A stretch of 64,000 nucleotides of DNA from Bacillus_BA songklensis (GCF_042649685.1 NZ_JBHRZT010000052.1:496001-560000), one strand, 5' to 3'. Shown: positions 8,312-16,962, counted from the first letter of the stretch. Translations and numbers: made by a program. The notes: generated from the sequence alone by a model not told the origin.

Positions 8312-10225
8312 ATGAAAAAAACAATTTTAAAATCCATGACTGCAATGGCTATCACTTTTTCAGCTGTAGCGGCTCCGATTAACGTACTCAGCATGGAGGC
8401 TGTACAGGCAAGGGCTGAATCAGTCAAACCAGTTTATAAAAATCGTGCCGAAATTCCTGAACAGTACAAGTGGAAGCTGGAACACATCTATCCGACTAAG
8501 GCTGCCTGGGAAGCGGATATTAAAAAAGCAACCGATTTGGCCAATCAGTTTACCTTGCATCAAGGAAAATTAAGTACATCTGCCAAATCCTTAAAAGCCG
8601 CTCTAGATGATTACAGTACATTGATGCGTATTCATGATAAGGCATACGTGTATGCAAGCATGGCATTGGATGTAAATACGTCGAATGCTGAATTACAAGA
8701 CTTGGCGGATCGTGCTGAAAAAATGTCCGTTGCGGTAAAAGAGAAGACATCGTGGCTGGGGCCGGAAATCGTCGCAATTGCTCCCCTTAGGATAACGGCC
8801 TTCTTGAGAAATGAAGGACTGGCGCCTTACAGATATTTTGTGAAGGATATACTGCGCACAAAAAATCATACGCTTTCAAAAGACTTGGAGGAGCTATTGG
8901 CACAGTCCACTCCTTTGGCAGATAATCCTGAAGGAATATATGGAATGCTATCGAAGGATATTAAGTTTCCTAAAATTAAAGATGAAAATGGACAAGAGGT
9001 ACAATTAACACGGTCCAATTTTATTTCTTATATGGAGAGCAAGAATCGGGAAGTTCGAAAGCAGGCATATGAGGCTTATTATCAAACACTTGCTCAATAT
9101 CAAGATACATTCGCCCAGACGCTTGGCGGGAAAGTAAAGGCAAATAACCTTTACGCTAAAGCGCGAAAGTATGATACGGCGATGGAGGCAAGCTTAACTC
9201 CGAATAATGTACCGACAAAAGTATATGACGAGTTAATAGATACAGTCGATAAAAGCTTGCCGCTGATGCATCGTTATATGGAATTGAAAAAGAAAATGCT
9301 TGGTGTAAGCGAATTACATATGTATGATATTTATACACCAATTGTCCAGGCAAATGACAGCTATATCCCTTACGATCAAGCGAAAGAAATGGTTCTTACA
9401 GGGTTGAAGCCGCTTGGTGAACAATATGGAAAGCTGTTGGAAGAAGCCTTCAACGGCGGATGGGTTGACGTGTATCCGACAGACGATAAACGCAGCGGCG
9501 CTTATCAATGGGGAGCTTATGATACCCACCCGTATGTCCTATTAAACTATGAAGGAACAAAAGATGATGTTGCGACAATTGCCCATGAACTTGGCCATGC
9601 GATGCAATCTTATTATACAAATAAAAAGCAGCCGTATATTTCATCCAACTATCCAATCTTCACGGCAGAAGTCGCGTCAACGATGAATGAGCATTTGCTA
9701 TGGGAAAGTGAATATAAAAATGCTAAAACAAAAGAAGAGAAAATGTACTTGTTAAATCAACGTTTGGAGAACTTCCGTACGACGTTATTCCGCCAAACTC
9801 AATTCGCGGAATTCGAGAAAGTCATTCATGAAAAAGAACAAAAGGGCGAATCATTGAATGCCGAAGCGCTGAAAGCTCTTTATAAAGAAATCAACCAAAA
9901 ATACTACGGGCCTGCCATGATTTCCGATGAAGAAATCTCCATGGAATGGGCACGTATTCCCCATTTCTATTACAACTTCTATGTCTATCAATATGCCACT
10001 AGTTTTGCAGCTTCAACTGCGTTGGCCAAACAAATTCTTGATCAAGGCCAACCGGCGTTTGAGAGAGTGCGTGACAACTTCTTGGCAGCCGGAAACTCCA
10101 GCGATCCTATCAGCGTCTTAAAGGCGGCAGGTGTCGATATGTCCACTGCCCAACCGATTGAAGAAACCATGGCTGTCTTCAAGCAAACATTAGACGAGCT
10201 GGAGAAACTGTTAAACGAAAAATAA
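8312..10225 (+). CDS. pepF: Oligoendopeptidase F (M3B) with signal peptide
   Basis: Zinc metallopeptidase of 637 residues that cleaves short peptides. The zinc motif HELGH is at about 425-429 in TIAHELGHAMQSYYT, and the downstream ligand region is FTAEVASTMNEHLL. PepF-like helical segments fill the N-terminal half. Unlike typical cytosolic PepF, it begins with a signal-like segment (MKKTILKSMTAMAITFSAVA, then a possible cleavage near QARAES), so it is probably exported. The ribosome site GGAAGGGG precedes the ATG. It is a single-gene unit with a clear terminator; its neighbours give no functional hint. Confidence 0.92.
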   Translation: MKKTILKSMTAMAITFSAVAAPINVLSMEAVQARAESVKPVYKNRAEIPEQYKWKLEHIYPTKAAWEADIKKATDLANQFTLHQGKLSTSAKSLKAALDDYSTLMRIHDKAYVYASMALDVNTSNAELQDLADRAEKMSVAVKEKTSWLGPEIVAIAPLRITAFLRNEGLAPYRYFVKDILRTKNHTLSKDLEELLAQSTPLADNPEGIYGMLSKDIKFPKIKDENGQEVQLTRSNFISYMESKNREVRKQAYEAYYQTLAQYQDTFAQTLGGKVKANNLYAKARKYDTAMEASLTPNNVPTKVYDELIDTVDKSLPLMHRYMELKKKMLGVSELHMYDIYTPIVQANDSYIPYDQAKEMVLTGLKPLGEQYGKLLEEAFNGGWVDVYPTDDKRSGAYQWGAYDTHPYVLLNYEGTKDDVATIAHELGHAMQSYYTNKKQPYISSNYPIFTAEVASTMNEHLLWESEYKNAKTKEEKMYLLNQRLENFRTTLFRQTQFAEFEKVIHEKEQKGESLNAEALKALYKEINQKYYGPAMISDEEISMEWARIPHFYYNFYVYQYATSFAASTALAKQILDQGQPAFERVRDNFLAAGNSSDPISVLKAAGVDMSTAQPIEETMAVFKQTLDELEKLLNEK

Positions 10226-10242
10226 TATGCATTCGAAAACAC

Positions 10243-10283
10243 AGGCATTCACCTAAAGTAGCGGGTGAATGCCTTATTTTTTT
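10243..10283 (+). terminator. Rho-independent terminator after pepF
   Basis: AGGCATTCACC (10243-10253) pairs perfectly with GGTGAATGCCT (10264-10274), followed by a T-rich tract. Confidence 0.9.
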
Positions 10284-10392
10284 ATATAATCCTAATTTAG
10301 TTTTTTTTCAGTTATTACCATTCCTGCTTCTGTTCACGCCTTTCTGTTTTTTCATCTTGAATAAACTTACAAAGGTTTATGCGGATTTATAT

Positions 10393-10476
10393 AGGTCTTG
10401 TAACCAAATACGGCTCAGGTCTTAGATGAAAATAAAGCCGGGGCTCGTTATGACGCCTTTGAAAAATAGGTAGGAT
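10393..10476 (+). promoter_or_regulatory. Probable liaI promoter with LiaR-like direct repeats
   Basis: AGGTCTT occurs at 10393-10399 and 10417-10423. The second lies in ACGGCTCAGGTCTTAG, which resembles, from memory, the LiaR target upstream of B. subtilis liaI. A possible sigma-A promoter follows: TTATGA (10448), a 17-nt spacer, then TAGGAT. The regulator genes liaFSR lie 7 kb downstream. The site assignment is tentative. Confidence 0.4.
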
Positions 10477-10511
10477 AGAGACATAGGAAATACGAAAGGA
10501 GGAAAACGAAG

Positions 10512-10856
10512 ATGAAAAAATTTGGATTGCTTTTATTGGGAGGAATTGCAGCGGCTGTTTTGTTCACCCATCTTGCACCGATGATCGCCTTAGCGATTGG
10601 GTTAGTCGTTCTATACTTTGCGATCAAACAATTTTTCAAAGCGGAAACGACGTTTCGTAAAGTGTTATGGTCCGTCATCGGTTTCATCGCATTGATGGCT
10701 ACAGCCTCTAACGTTCCAGCGATCATTGGAGTTGCAGCAGCATACATTCTGTACATCGTGTATAAAAAGTGGAACGACAATAAAGAGATCGTGAAAGAAG
10801 AATCTGATCCATTTGTGAATTTTGAGAAACAATGGGCAGAGTTAAAACGAAATTAA
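10512..10856 (+). CDS. liaI: LiaI-like small membrane protein
   Basis: A 114-residue protein with three to four hydrophobic helices and a charged C-terminal tail (DPFVNFEKQWAELKRN). In B. subtilis LiaI is the membrane anchor that recruits the PspA-like LiaH under envelope stress. Here it is directly upstream of a PspA/LiaH gene, which supports that role. A strong AGGAGG site precedes the start. Similar genes in Bacilli are also annotated as lmo0954-type membrane proteins, so the name rests on order and topology more than on sequence identity. Confidence 0.7.
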   Translation: MKKFGLLLLGGIAAAVLFTHLAPMIALAIGLVVLYFAIKQFFKAETTFRKVLWSVIGFIALMATASNVPAIIGVAAAYILYIVYKKWNDNKEIVKEESDPFVNFEKQWAELKRN

Positions 10857-10876
10857 TAAAGAGGAGAGAGTATACA

Positions 10877-11521
10877 ATGAGTAACTTATTTACACGTATC
10901 AAAAACTCTATCGCTGCCGATTTTCATGACATGCTGGATCAAAAAGAACAAAAGAATCCTATCGCACTATTGAATCAATATTTACGCCAATGCGAGCATG
11001 AAACAGAAAAAGTACGGAAACTGGTTGAACGCCAATATTTATTGAAAGAAGAGTTTACGCGTGAATACCGTAACGCCAACGAGATGGCTCAAAAGCGCAA
11101 ACATCAGGCAGAAATTGCTTCACAGGCAGGGGAGACAGAGCTTTATCAATTTGCCGTGAATGAGCAAGCCCAATACGAAGAGCGTGCAGCAAAATTAAAC
11201 GATTTGCTTCAAAAAGCGATGCAGCAATTAGAGGAGCTTGAGCGTAAATATGAAGAAATGAAGCATAAGCTAAAAGATATGCATATTAGACGCATGGAGT
11301 TAATGGGACGCGAGAACGTCGCCCGTGCTCATCACCGTATGAACCAAGTGATAGACACAAACGGCTATACACAACCATTTGCTCGCTTTGACGACATGGA
11401 GGCATACTTAGATCGCCTTGAACATCAAGTGAATTCTTCTTATCATCGCAGTACGATCGATGGACGCATCGCTCAATTGGAAAAACAATTAAATAAAGAA
11501 GAAGCCCGTACCATTTCGTAA
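10877..11521 (+). CDS. liaH: PspA/IM30 family protein (LiaH-like)
   Basis: A 214-residue, almost wholly alpha-helical protein with a long coiled coil, typical of phage-shock protein A. PspA/LiaH oligomers bind damaged membrane and support envelope integrity. The N-terminus (MSNLFTRIKNSIAADFHDML) fits the amphipathic membrane-binding helix. The start at 10877 has AGAGGAGAG upstream; an in-frame ATG at 10832 lies inside liaI with no ribosome site. It sits 20 nt after liaI, so the two form an operon. Confidence 0.85.
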   Translation: MSNLFTRIKNSIAADFHDMLDQKEQKNPIALLNQYLRQCEHETEKVRKLVERQYLLKEEFTREYRNANEMAQKRKHQAEIASQAGETELYQFAVNEQAQYEERAAKLNDLLQKAMQQLEELERKYEEMKHKLKDMHIRRMELMGRENVARAHHRMNQVIDTNGYTQPFARFDDMEAYLDRLEHQVNSSYHRSTIDGRIAQLEKQLNKEEARTIS

Positions 11522-11654
11522 TATCAGGATTTATATAGTTGACTCGATGAAAGGGATCAACCGCCACTATCAAATGTTCACAATCTTCTATTCATGAAAA
11601 CATGCAACCATAATGTAAATGTAACCTTCAACCTTCCAGTTTGTAACCTGTTTG

Positions 11655-11685
11655 ACCTTCCAATCATTGACTGGAAGGTTTTTTT
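11655..11685 (+). terminator. Terminator of the liaIH operon
   Basis: ACCTTCCA (11655-11662) pairs with TGGAAGGT (11672-11679) and is followed by a run of T. An upstream half-copy of the same stem at 11631 offers an alternative fold. Confidence 0.8.
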
Positions 11686-11689
11686 AATG

Positions 11690-11720
11690 AAACATCCCTC
11701 CGTTTAACGGAGGGATGTTT
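11690..11720 (-). terminator. Hairpin at the 3' end of yfmM
   Basis: AAACATCCCTCCG (11690-11702) pairs perfectly with CGGAGGGATGTTT (11708-11720) over a 5-nt loop. It lies immediately after the minus-strand ABC-F stop and probably ends that transcript. Confidence 0.7.
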
Positions 11721-11722
11721 CA

Positions 11723-13279
11723 TTAAAATACTTTAGTTGTCCACGTTTCACAATTCCAAACGTCTGTTACCACATCACGATAAAATTCAGGTTCATGGCA
11801 AATGATGAGAACAGTGCCTTTGTATGCTTTTAAAGCACGTTTTAATTCATCTTTTGCATCGACATCCAAGTGGTTTGTCGGCTCATCCAGAACAAGGATG
11901 TTCGTTTCGTTGTTGATTAATTTACATAAACGAACCTTCGCTTTTTCGCCTCCGCTCAATACTTCGACTTTGCTTTCAATATGCTTTGTCGTTAAACCGC
12001 ATTTAGCAAGAGCCGCACGAACTTCAGCTTGGTTAAATCCAGGGAATTCATTCCATACTTCCTCAATACATGTATTGTAGTTTGCCGTTTTTACTTCTTG
12101 CTCAAAATAACCGATATGTTGATACTCACCGCGTTCAACAGATCCTGAAATCGGTTTGATTTCGCCTAGAATGCTCTTTAATAACGTTGTTTTTCCGATT
12201 CCATTGGCACCGACAAGGGCGATTTTTTGGCCGCGTTCCATGCGAAGGTTCAATGGTTTTGAAAGAGGCTCATCATACCCGATGACTAAATCATTTGTTT
12301 GGAAAATCAATTTGCTGGATGTTCTAGCTTCTTTAAAGTTGAACTCCGGCTTCGGTTTTTCTTGTGCCAGCTCGATCACTTCCATCTTATCAAGCTTTTT
12401 CTGGCGGGACATGGCCATGTTTCGGGTAGAAACGCGCGCTTTGTTTCTTGCCACGAAGTCTTTTAGATCAGCAATTTCTTGCTGCTGCTTTTTGTAAGCC
12501 GCCTCAAGCTGCTGTTTTTTAACCTCATATACTTGCATGAAGTTATCATAGTCACCGACATAACGATTCAATTCCTGGTTTTCCATATGATAAATTAGAT
12601 TGATAACGCTATTTAAAAATGGAATGTCATGCGAGATTAAAATAAAGGCATTTTCATATTCTTGTAAATAACGCTTCAACCATTCGATATGCTGCTCATC
12701 AAGGTAGTTGGTCGGCTCGTCCAAAAGAAGGATATCCGGTTTTTCCAACAACAGCTTCGCGAGAAGAACCTTTGTTCTTTGCCCGCCGCTTAAATCCTGG
12801 ACATCGCGATCAAGACCCACATCATCCAATCCGAGGCCGCGTGCAATTTCTTCCACTTTGGAATCGATCACGTAAAAATCGTTATTGGTTAATGAATCTT
12901 GGATGGTTCCCACTTCTTCAAGCATTTCTTCCAATTCTTCCGGTGTTGCTTCTGCCATTTTCTCATAGATTTGGTTCATTTCTGATTCCATATCAAATAA
13001 ATACTGAAAGGCACCTTTCAACACATCACGGATTGTCATGCCTCTTTCCAGCACGGCATGCTGATCAAGGTAACCAACCCGTACTTTTTTCGACCATTCC
13101 ACTTTCCCTTCATCCGGCTCCAGCTGTCCGGTAATAATGTTCATGAACGTTGATTTACCTTCACCGTTCGCTCCAATCAGGCCTATGTGTTCGCCCTTTA
13201 GAAGGCGGAATGAAACATCGTTGAAAATGGCGCGGTCCCCAAAACCGTGGCTTAAGTTTTTGACTGTTAAAATACTCAT
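11723..13279 (-). CDS. yfmM: ABC-F family ATPase YfmM
   Basis: Soluble ABC-F protein with two nucleotide-binding domains and no membrane segment; the family acts on ribosomes (translation factors and antibiotic protection). Walker A motifs are GANGEGKST and GANGIGKTT. Signature motifs are LSGGQRTKV and LSGGEKAKV. Walker B regions are LLLDEPTNYLDE and LVLDEPTNHLD. The linker between the domains holds a charged coiled coil (about 240-300). The start MSILTVKNLSHGFGDRAIF matches YfmM, and the length (518 aa) is the same. GGAAAGG precedes this ATG; six codons of upstream frame have no such site. Confidence 0.92.
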   Translation of the reverse strand: MSILTVKNLSHGFGDRAIFNDVSFRLLKGEHIGLIGANGEGKSTFMNIITGQLEPDEGKVEWSKKVRVGYLDQHAVLERGMTIRDVLKGAFQYLFDMESEMNQIYEKMAEATPEELEEMLEEVGTIQDSLTNNDFYVIDSKVEEIARGLGLDDVGLDRDVQDLSGGQRTKVLLAKLLLEKPDILLLDEPTNYLDEQHIEWLKRYLQEYENAFILISHDIPFLNSVINLIYHMENQELNRYVGDYDNFMQVYEVKKQQLEAAYKKQQQEIADLKDFVARNKARVSTRNMAMSRQKKLDKMEVIELAQEKPKPEFNFKEARTSSKLIFQTNDLVIGYDEPLSKPLNLRMERGQKIALVGANGIGKTTLLKSILGEIKPISGSVERGEYQHIGYFEQEVKTANYNTCIEEVWNEFPGFNQAEVRAALAKCGLTTKHIESKVEVLSGGEKAKVRLCKLINNETNILVLDEPTNHLDVDAKDELKRALKAYKGTVLIICHEPEFYRDVVTDVWNCETWTTKVF

Positions 13280-13555
13280 GTTTCTACACCTTTCCATTTA
13301 TCGTTTTAAACCTGCCTTTTAAAGCGGGCCAATATTCATAAAATCAATACTTACCGTAAAACATCACACAGTAAATTATATACGAGGTAAGACTAGGATT
13401 AAAGAAAACTTTGCGTTAACAGAGGACCAATCTTTGTAAATAAAGGAGAGATAAAAGAATTCTTTCCGGAAGTTAGCAATCCATTGTCAATATATGTCCA
13501 AACATAATGAAAAGCTATAAATAAAATAGTAAGGAACGAAGGTGGTGATTTCTTA

Positions 13556-13777
13556 ATGAAGCTCTTAATCAACATTCATAACCCGGGGGTAAACAATATT
13601 TCCCAAAATGGCAGTTTCAATTCTGGACAGAACACCCATAACAGCCATACGGCCAACACAAAGTCTGTAGGAGCCTGCTTCTCCTTCGGAAATTTTTCTC
13701 CGTGCTTCCAAATAGCTTGTAACCGCCTGAATAACAAGAGTGTTATGAGCCAGAGCGGTATAGAATCCTCTCAATAA
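13556..13777 (+). CDS. GerPA/GerPF-like spore germination protein
   Basis: A 73-residue protein with the pattern of the short GerPA-like family: a hydrophobic start, VNNISQNGSFNSGQ, TKSVGACFSFGNFSP. Members are linked to spore-coat permeability for germinants. The family's acidic DPD-DQ end is replaced here by NNKSVMSQ, so the tail is divergent. AAGGTGGTGA stands about 9 nt before the ATG, which favours this strand over an overlapping minus-strand frame. No sporulation promoter could be assigned. Confidence 0.6.
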   Translation: MKLLINIHNPGVNNISQNGSFNSGQNTHNSHTANTKSVGACFSFGNFSPCFQIACNRLNNKSVMSQSGIESSQ

Positions 13778-13787
13778 AAAACGGCAA

Positions 13788-14318
13788 ATGACGGATTCTT
13801 CCTTCTATCGGCTTCTTAAAGCGCGGGAGGAGGGGATTCCTTTTTATCGGGGAGAAATCCTCTCCGAACAAACGGAGTATCGTCTTGATATGACACCCTA
13901 TAAGTACACATTAGGGGCGACGCAAACAGACTCTTATAACGCGCTTGTTTGTACAACGTTCATTCATGAGTTTGGTAGAAATAATTTGTTCCAGCTTAGC
14001 CTCCACCACACGGAGTGGGACGACGTTGAAAACCTGGGTCCTACGATTGGAGGGCGAATCTTATTTGATGAAGATGCCTCGTGGGAAGAGTTAAATGCAA
14101 AAGTAGAGAGCGGATATGTTTTTCAAACAACAAAGTTGACTGAGCAGTACGACTATAAGGAATTTGTGGGAGAGCTGGATAAAGGTGCACTATTGCTCTT
14201 TCTTTTAAAACCTTCAGGTGAAATTGAATTTTTCACGAATGAAGGAGAGTTAGAAGGAGAGCCGGGAGATACGGTTGTAAGTCTAAATCGTCCTCGACAA
14301 GGAATTGATTCAGGATAA
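13788..14318 (+). CDS. Unknown protein, possibly the C-terminal part of a cation/proton antiporter
   Basis: A 176-residue soluble protein with no membrane segment. The end (LLLFLLKPSGEIEFFTN with a closing GDTVVSL) resembles the cytoplasmic C-terminal domain of CPA1-type sodium/proton antiporters. No transmembrane part precedes it; the frame is closed by a stop at 13761, and no good ribosome site is seen. It may be the broken remnant of an antiporter gene or a free-standing regulatory domain. The function is not established. Confidence 0.45.
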   Translation: MTDSSFYRLLKAREEGIPFYRGEILSEQTEYRLDMTPYKYTLGATQTDSYNALVCTTFIHEFGRNNLFQLSLHHTEWDDVENLGPTIGGRILFDEDASWEELNAKVESGYVFQTTKLTEQYDYKEFVGELDKGALLLFLLKPSGEIEFFTNEGELEGEPGDTVVSLNRPRQGIDSG

Positions 14319-14337
14319 CCTAGAAAAACAGTGAAAT

Positions 14338-14394
14338 ATTTTAACTACCCCCATTTAACTTTGTTTGAAGTGGGAGTCTTCTTTCAGAAAAATG
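14338..14394 (-). repeat. Solo IS200/IS605-type end (palindrome-associated element)
   Basis: On the minus strand, TTTAT is followed by CATTTTTCTGAAAGAAGACT, then a hairpin and GGGGGTAGTTAAA. The same layout, TTTAT then CATTTCCGACAGAAGACTCC, marks the left end of the TnpB element at 48243. About 55 bp remain and no transposase is present. Confidence 0.6.
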
Positions 14395-14420
14395 ATAAAA
14401 GAACCATATTCAAGTTCACT

Positions 14421-14456
14421 AAAAAAGCCAGCCGATTTGAGTTCGGCTGGCTCTTT
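14421..14456 (-). terminator. Terminator of the biotin operon
   Basis: AGCCAGCCGA (14426-14435) pairs with TCGGCTGGCT (14443-14452). On the minus strand the stem is followed by TTTTTT, so it ends transcription after bioF. Confidence 0.9.
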
Positions 14457-14464
14457 TAGTTAGG

Positions 14465-15646
14465 TTAAATGTTTGCATAAATCAGACCCATCTCGTTTCC
14501 AATCTTCAAAAAGGTATGTAAGGCGTATTCAAGCTGCTCTTGCTGATGGGTAGCCATTACGGTCACACGAATGCGGCTCATTCCCTCAGGTACAGTAGGG
14601 GGGCGGATGGCAGGCGCATAAACCCCTTCTTCTTCTAACCTTTTTGCAAACCGGACAGCGTCATGTGCACAGCCAATCAGAACCGCAATAATAGGGGTAG
14701 AACCATCTACAAGAGAAAAGCCCGCTTTTGCTAATCCTTTCCGTAAAAATTGAGCATTTTCGAGCAGCCGCGTTCTTCGTTCTCCTTCTGTACGAATGAT
14801 GCGAATCCCCTCTATACTGGCTGCGACAACGGCAGGGGACAGAGAAGTTTGGAAAATAAAAGAACGAGCTCTATTGCGTAAATACTGAATAATAGAGTGG
14901 GAAGCGGCAACATATCCTCCCTCAGCCCCAACCGATTTGCTGAGAGTGCCCATTAACAGGTCAATCTGGTCAGTCAATCCGAAGTACTCAGCTGTACCGG
15001 CTCCTGTTGATCCCAGTACGCCTGTGGCATGGGCATCATCGACCATCACCATTGCACCGTACTGTTTCGCAAGCGACACGATAGCGGGAAGAGGAGCGAT
15101 ATTTCCATCCATACTGAACACTCCATCTGTTACAATTAGCTTTCGGCGATAAGAGGCAGCATTTCGTAACTTTTTTTCTAAATCGTCCATGTCTACATGA
15201 TCATAAATAAGTGTATCGGCTTTGCTTAAACGGCAGCCGTCAATGATGCTGGCATGATTTAAGGCATCGCTTAAAATGACATCGCCGCGTCCCATCAGGG
15301 AAGAGATGGTGCCGACATTAGCAAGAAAACCACTGCTAAACACGATTGCATCCTCTTTTCCTTTAAAAGAGGCGATGGTGCGTTCGAGCTCTTCATGTAA
15401 AGAAAAATTCCCGGTCGTTAAACGGGAACCTCCGCTCCCTGTGCCGAACTGTCCGATTGCTTCAATCGCTTTTTTCTTCATGCGCGGGTCATTGGCCAAA
15501 CCTAGATAATTGTTAGTAGAAAATAAAAGAACAGGCCTTCCTTCAAGGTTGATTTGCGCCCCATTTGTTCCATCTATTCGACGGAGTGTTCGAAGCAATC
15601 CTTTTTCATGGATTTGCTGTAACTCCTGATCGACCCAATCCTTCAT
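14465..15646 (-). CDS. bioF: 8-amino-7-oxononanoate synthase
   Basis: PLP enzyme of 393 residues that condenses pimeloyl-CoA with L-alanine, the first ring-forming step of biotin synthesis. It has the glycine-rich LFSTNNYLGLANDPR start, the aspartate region MVMVDDAHATGVLG, and the PLP lysine in MGTLSKSVGAEGG. The start at 15646 has GAAGGAGGG upstream and lies 41 nt inside bioW, so the genes are coupled. It is the last gene of the operon. bioA, bioD and bioB are not in this window. Confidence 0.93.
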   Translation of the reverse strand: MKDWVDQELQQIHEKGLLRTLRRIDGTNGAQINLEGRPVLLFSTNNYLGLANDPRMKKKAIEAIGQFGTGSGGSRLTTGNFSLHEELERTIASFKGKEDAIVFSSGFLANVGTISSLMGRGDVILSDALNHASIIDGCRLSKADTLIYDHVDMDDLEKKLRNAASYRRKLIVTDGVFSMDGNIAPLPAIVSLAKQYGAMVMVDDAHATGVLGSTGAGTAEYFGLTDQIDLLMGTLSKSVGAEGGYVAASHSIIQYLRNRARSFIFQTSLSPAVVAASIEGIRIIRTEGERRTRLLENAQFLRKGLAKAGFSLVDGSTPIIAVLIGCAHDAVRFAKRLEEEGVYAPAIRPPTVPEGMSRIRVTVMATHQQEQLEYALHTFLKIGNEMGLIYANI

Positions 15647-16439
15647 ACCCTTGCCCTCCTTCAGAAATGAGATTAGTCGGTTCGTATTGAAGCCATACAG
15701 GTGTTTTTTCTAAATATGCAATATAGGCTGATATATTGCAGCCTCGCTCGGCAAAGAAGATGCGTCCTCCGCAGCTATCTCCGATTTCCTTAAGATGAGT
15801 GATCCGTCTATAGCCGATAGAAGGGCTCGCGACATATCCCGTTACATAATCAGGATCATCCGACCAGCATAATTCAGCTAGTGTATAAGGGGAAGAGGCA
15901 ACTTTTGAAGCGAGAGCAAGGGCTTCCCTGATGCGTGAAGAGCTAAGAGTTCGGTAAGAGGCAGACCACTTTTCCCAGCCTTTTGCCTCCCAATCCATTC
16001 GGGATACTCTTACTCCCTTCAATTCCCTCTCATCAAGCCGCTGCCCTGTTTGGCTGTCTATAATCATGGCCCCTCTCTGGCGGGTAGACCGCTTAAGGAG
16101 GTTAAGCCCTCGCTTGATGGCTTCATCGGAAATTCCAAGGGTTGAAAGAAGGAATGCAGCTTTTTCTCTTCCTTCAGCAACATTCCGTACATGCTCAGTG
16201 GAAACAGGAAGAGGGCTGATTGTTTTCATTTCCTGGCCATGGAGCTTTTCGATCACTACTTGAATGAAATCACAATCACCGCGTGAATGATTTAAGGATT
16301 TAGCAAGCAGCTCTGCTGCCAGCTCATGAAGATCTCCTTTTTGGCCGAGGCGCTCTCCACCCGATATATGCCGGCCGCCCTGTTCGTGTGCGCCTCCTTC
16401 GGCTGCTCTCATTCTTACGCTATAAAACTCGTTTAACAT
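15606..16439 (-). CDS. bioW: 6-carboxyhexanoate-CoA ligase (pimeloyl-CoA synthetase)
   Basis: BioW makes pimeloyl-CoA from free pimelate, CoA and ATP. Family landmarks are FYSVRMRAA near the N-terminus, GGRHISGGERL, KGVRVSRMDW and CWSDDPDYVTGYVAS. The chosen start, MLNEFYSVRMRA at 16439, has CGGAGG 10 nt upstream and gives 277 residues, near the family length; an earlier ATG at 16475 lies inside the upstream gene. It overlaps the ECF gene by 20 nt and bioF by 41 nt. Dependence on free pimelate makes an uptake partner plausible. Confidence 0.93.
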   Translation of the reverse strand: MLNEFYSVRMRAAEGGAHEQGGRHISGGERLGQKGDLHELAAELLAKSLNHSRGDCDFIQVVIEKLHGQEMKTISPLPVSTEHVRNVAEGREKAAFLLSTLGISDEAIKRGLNLLKRSTRQRGAMIIDSQTGQRLDERELKGVRVSRMDWEAKGWEKWSASYRTLSSSRIREALALASKVASSPYTLAELCWSDDPDYVTGYVASPSIGYRRITHLKEIGDSCGGRIFFAERGCNISAYIAYLEKTPVWLQYEPTNLISEGGQGYEGLGRSGVTANP

Positions 16440-16920
16440 GACGACGAACCTCCGTTTTTTCACTGATTTTTTCAAAAAGCTGTTTTAACGGCCAAACGGT
16501 TAAAGCGGTAAACACCATACCTGGAAGAGCGGCCAGAAGAAGAGGACCGGCGGGAATGCTAAGGCTTAAGGCGAGCGCCCAGCGAGCGGCGACAGAACCA
16601 ATCGGACCCGCCAGCATTAAAACAGGAAGGGAAGGTCCCAATAAAGCAACAAGACCGCCGGCAACGATTCGAAACACCATGGCTATTTCGATGTTTAATA
16701 GATTGTGCATTCCAAGAAGAAAAAGGATGAGGCTTGCGATGATGCCTGCGGTTATGTATCGCTTGAATCCGAACACGGCTGCGATGGCTACTGCAATGGG
16801 GGCGGACAGCTGAAATTCAGATCCCGGAATACCGGTAGGGACTTTAATAGCACCCGTAATGGCTATAAAGCTAGCAAGTAAGGCAATCTGCGCAAGATCG
16901 TAGGTTGTCCATTTTTTCAT
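16420..16920 (-). CDS. ECF transporter S component, candidate pimelate or biotin-precursor uptake
   Basis: A 166-residue membrane protein with about five to six hydrophobic helices, resembling substrate-binding S components of energy-coupling-factor transporters. It lacks BioY signatures such as PVPITLQTL and is shorter than BioY. It is the first gene of an operon with bioW and bioF and sits behind a BirA-type operator, so it should be made when biotin is scarce. BioW needs free pimelate, so pimelate is an attractive substrate; biotin is the alternative. AGGAGG precedes the ATG. The shared ECF energising module is not in this window. Confidence 0.7.
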   Translation of the reverse strand: MKKWTTYDLAQIALLASFIAITGAIKVPTGIPGSEFQLSAPIAVAIAAVFGFKRYITAGIIASLILFLLGMHNLLNIEIAMVFRIVAGGLVALLGPSLPVLMLAGPIGSVAARWALALSLSIPAGPLLLAALPGMVFTALTVWPLKQLFEKISEKTEVRRHVKRVL

Positions 16921-16933
16921 GAGAACCTCCTAT

Positions 16934-16962
16934 TGTTAACTTTTTTTATTTAATGGTTAACA
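16934..16962 (-). promoter_or_regulatory. BirA-type biotin operator
   Basis: TGTTAAC (16934-16940), 15 nt, then GTTAACA (16956-16962): a perfect inverted repeat with the spacing known for Firmicute BirA sites. It ends 14 nt upstream of the ECF start, so bound repressor would block transcription of the operon. Confidence 0.85.

Noticed and set aside
11527..11545. A GGATTTATATAG motif as another copy of the two-hairpin element tail
   Set aside because: No palindrome precedes it, so the match is probably chance.
13565..13774. A 69-codon minus-strand frame overlapping the GerPA-like gene
   Set aside because: The plus-strand frame has a strong ribosome site and a recognisable family pattern; the minus frame has neither.
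16420..16920. Calling the ECF S component BioY
   Set aside because: The BioY signature and length are absent; only the genetic context links it to biotin.
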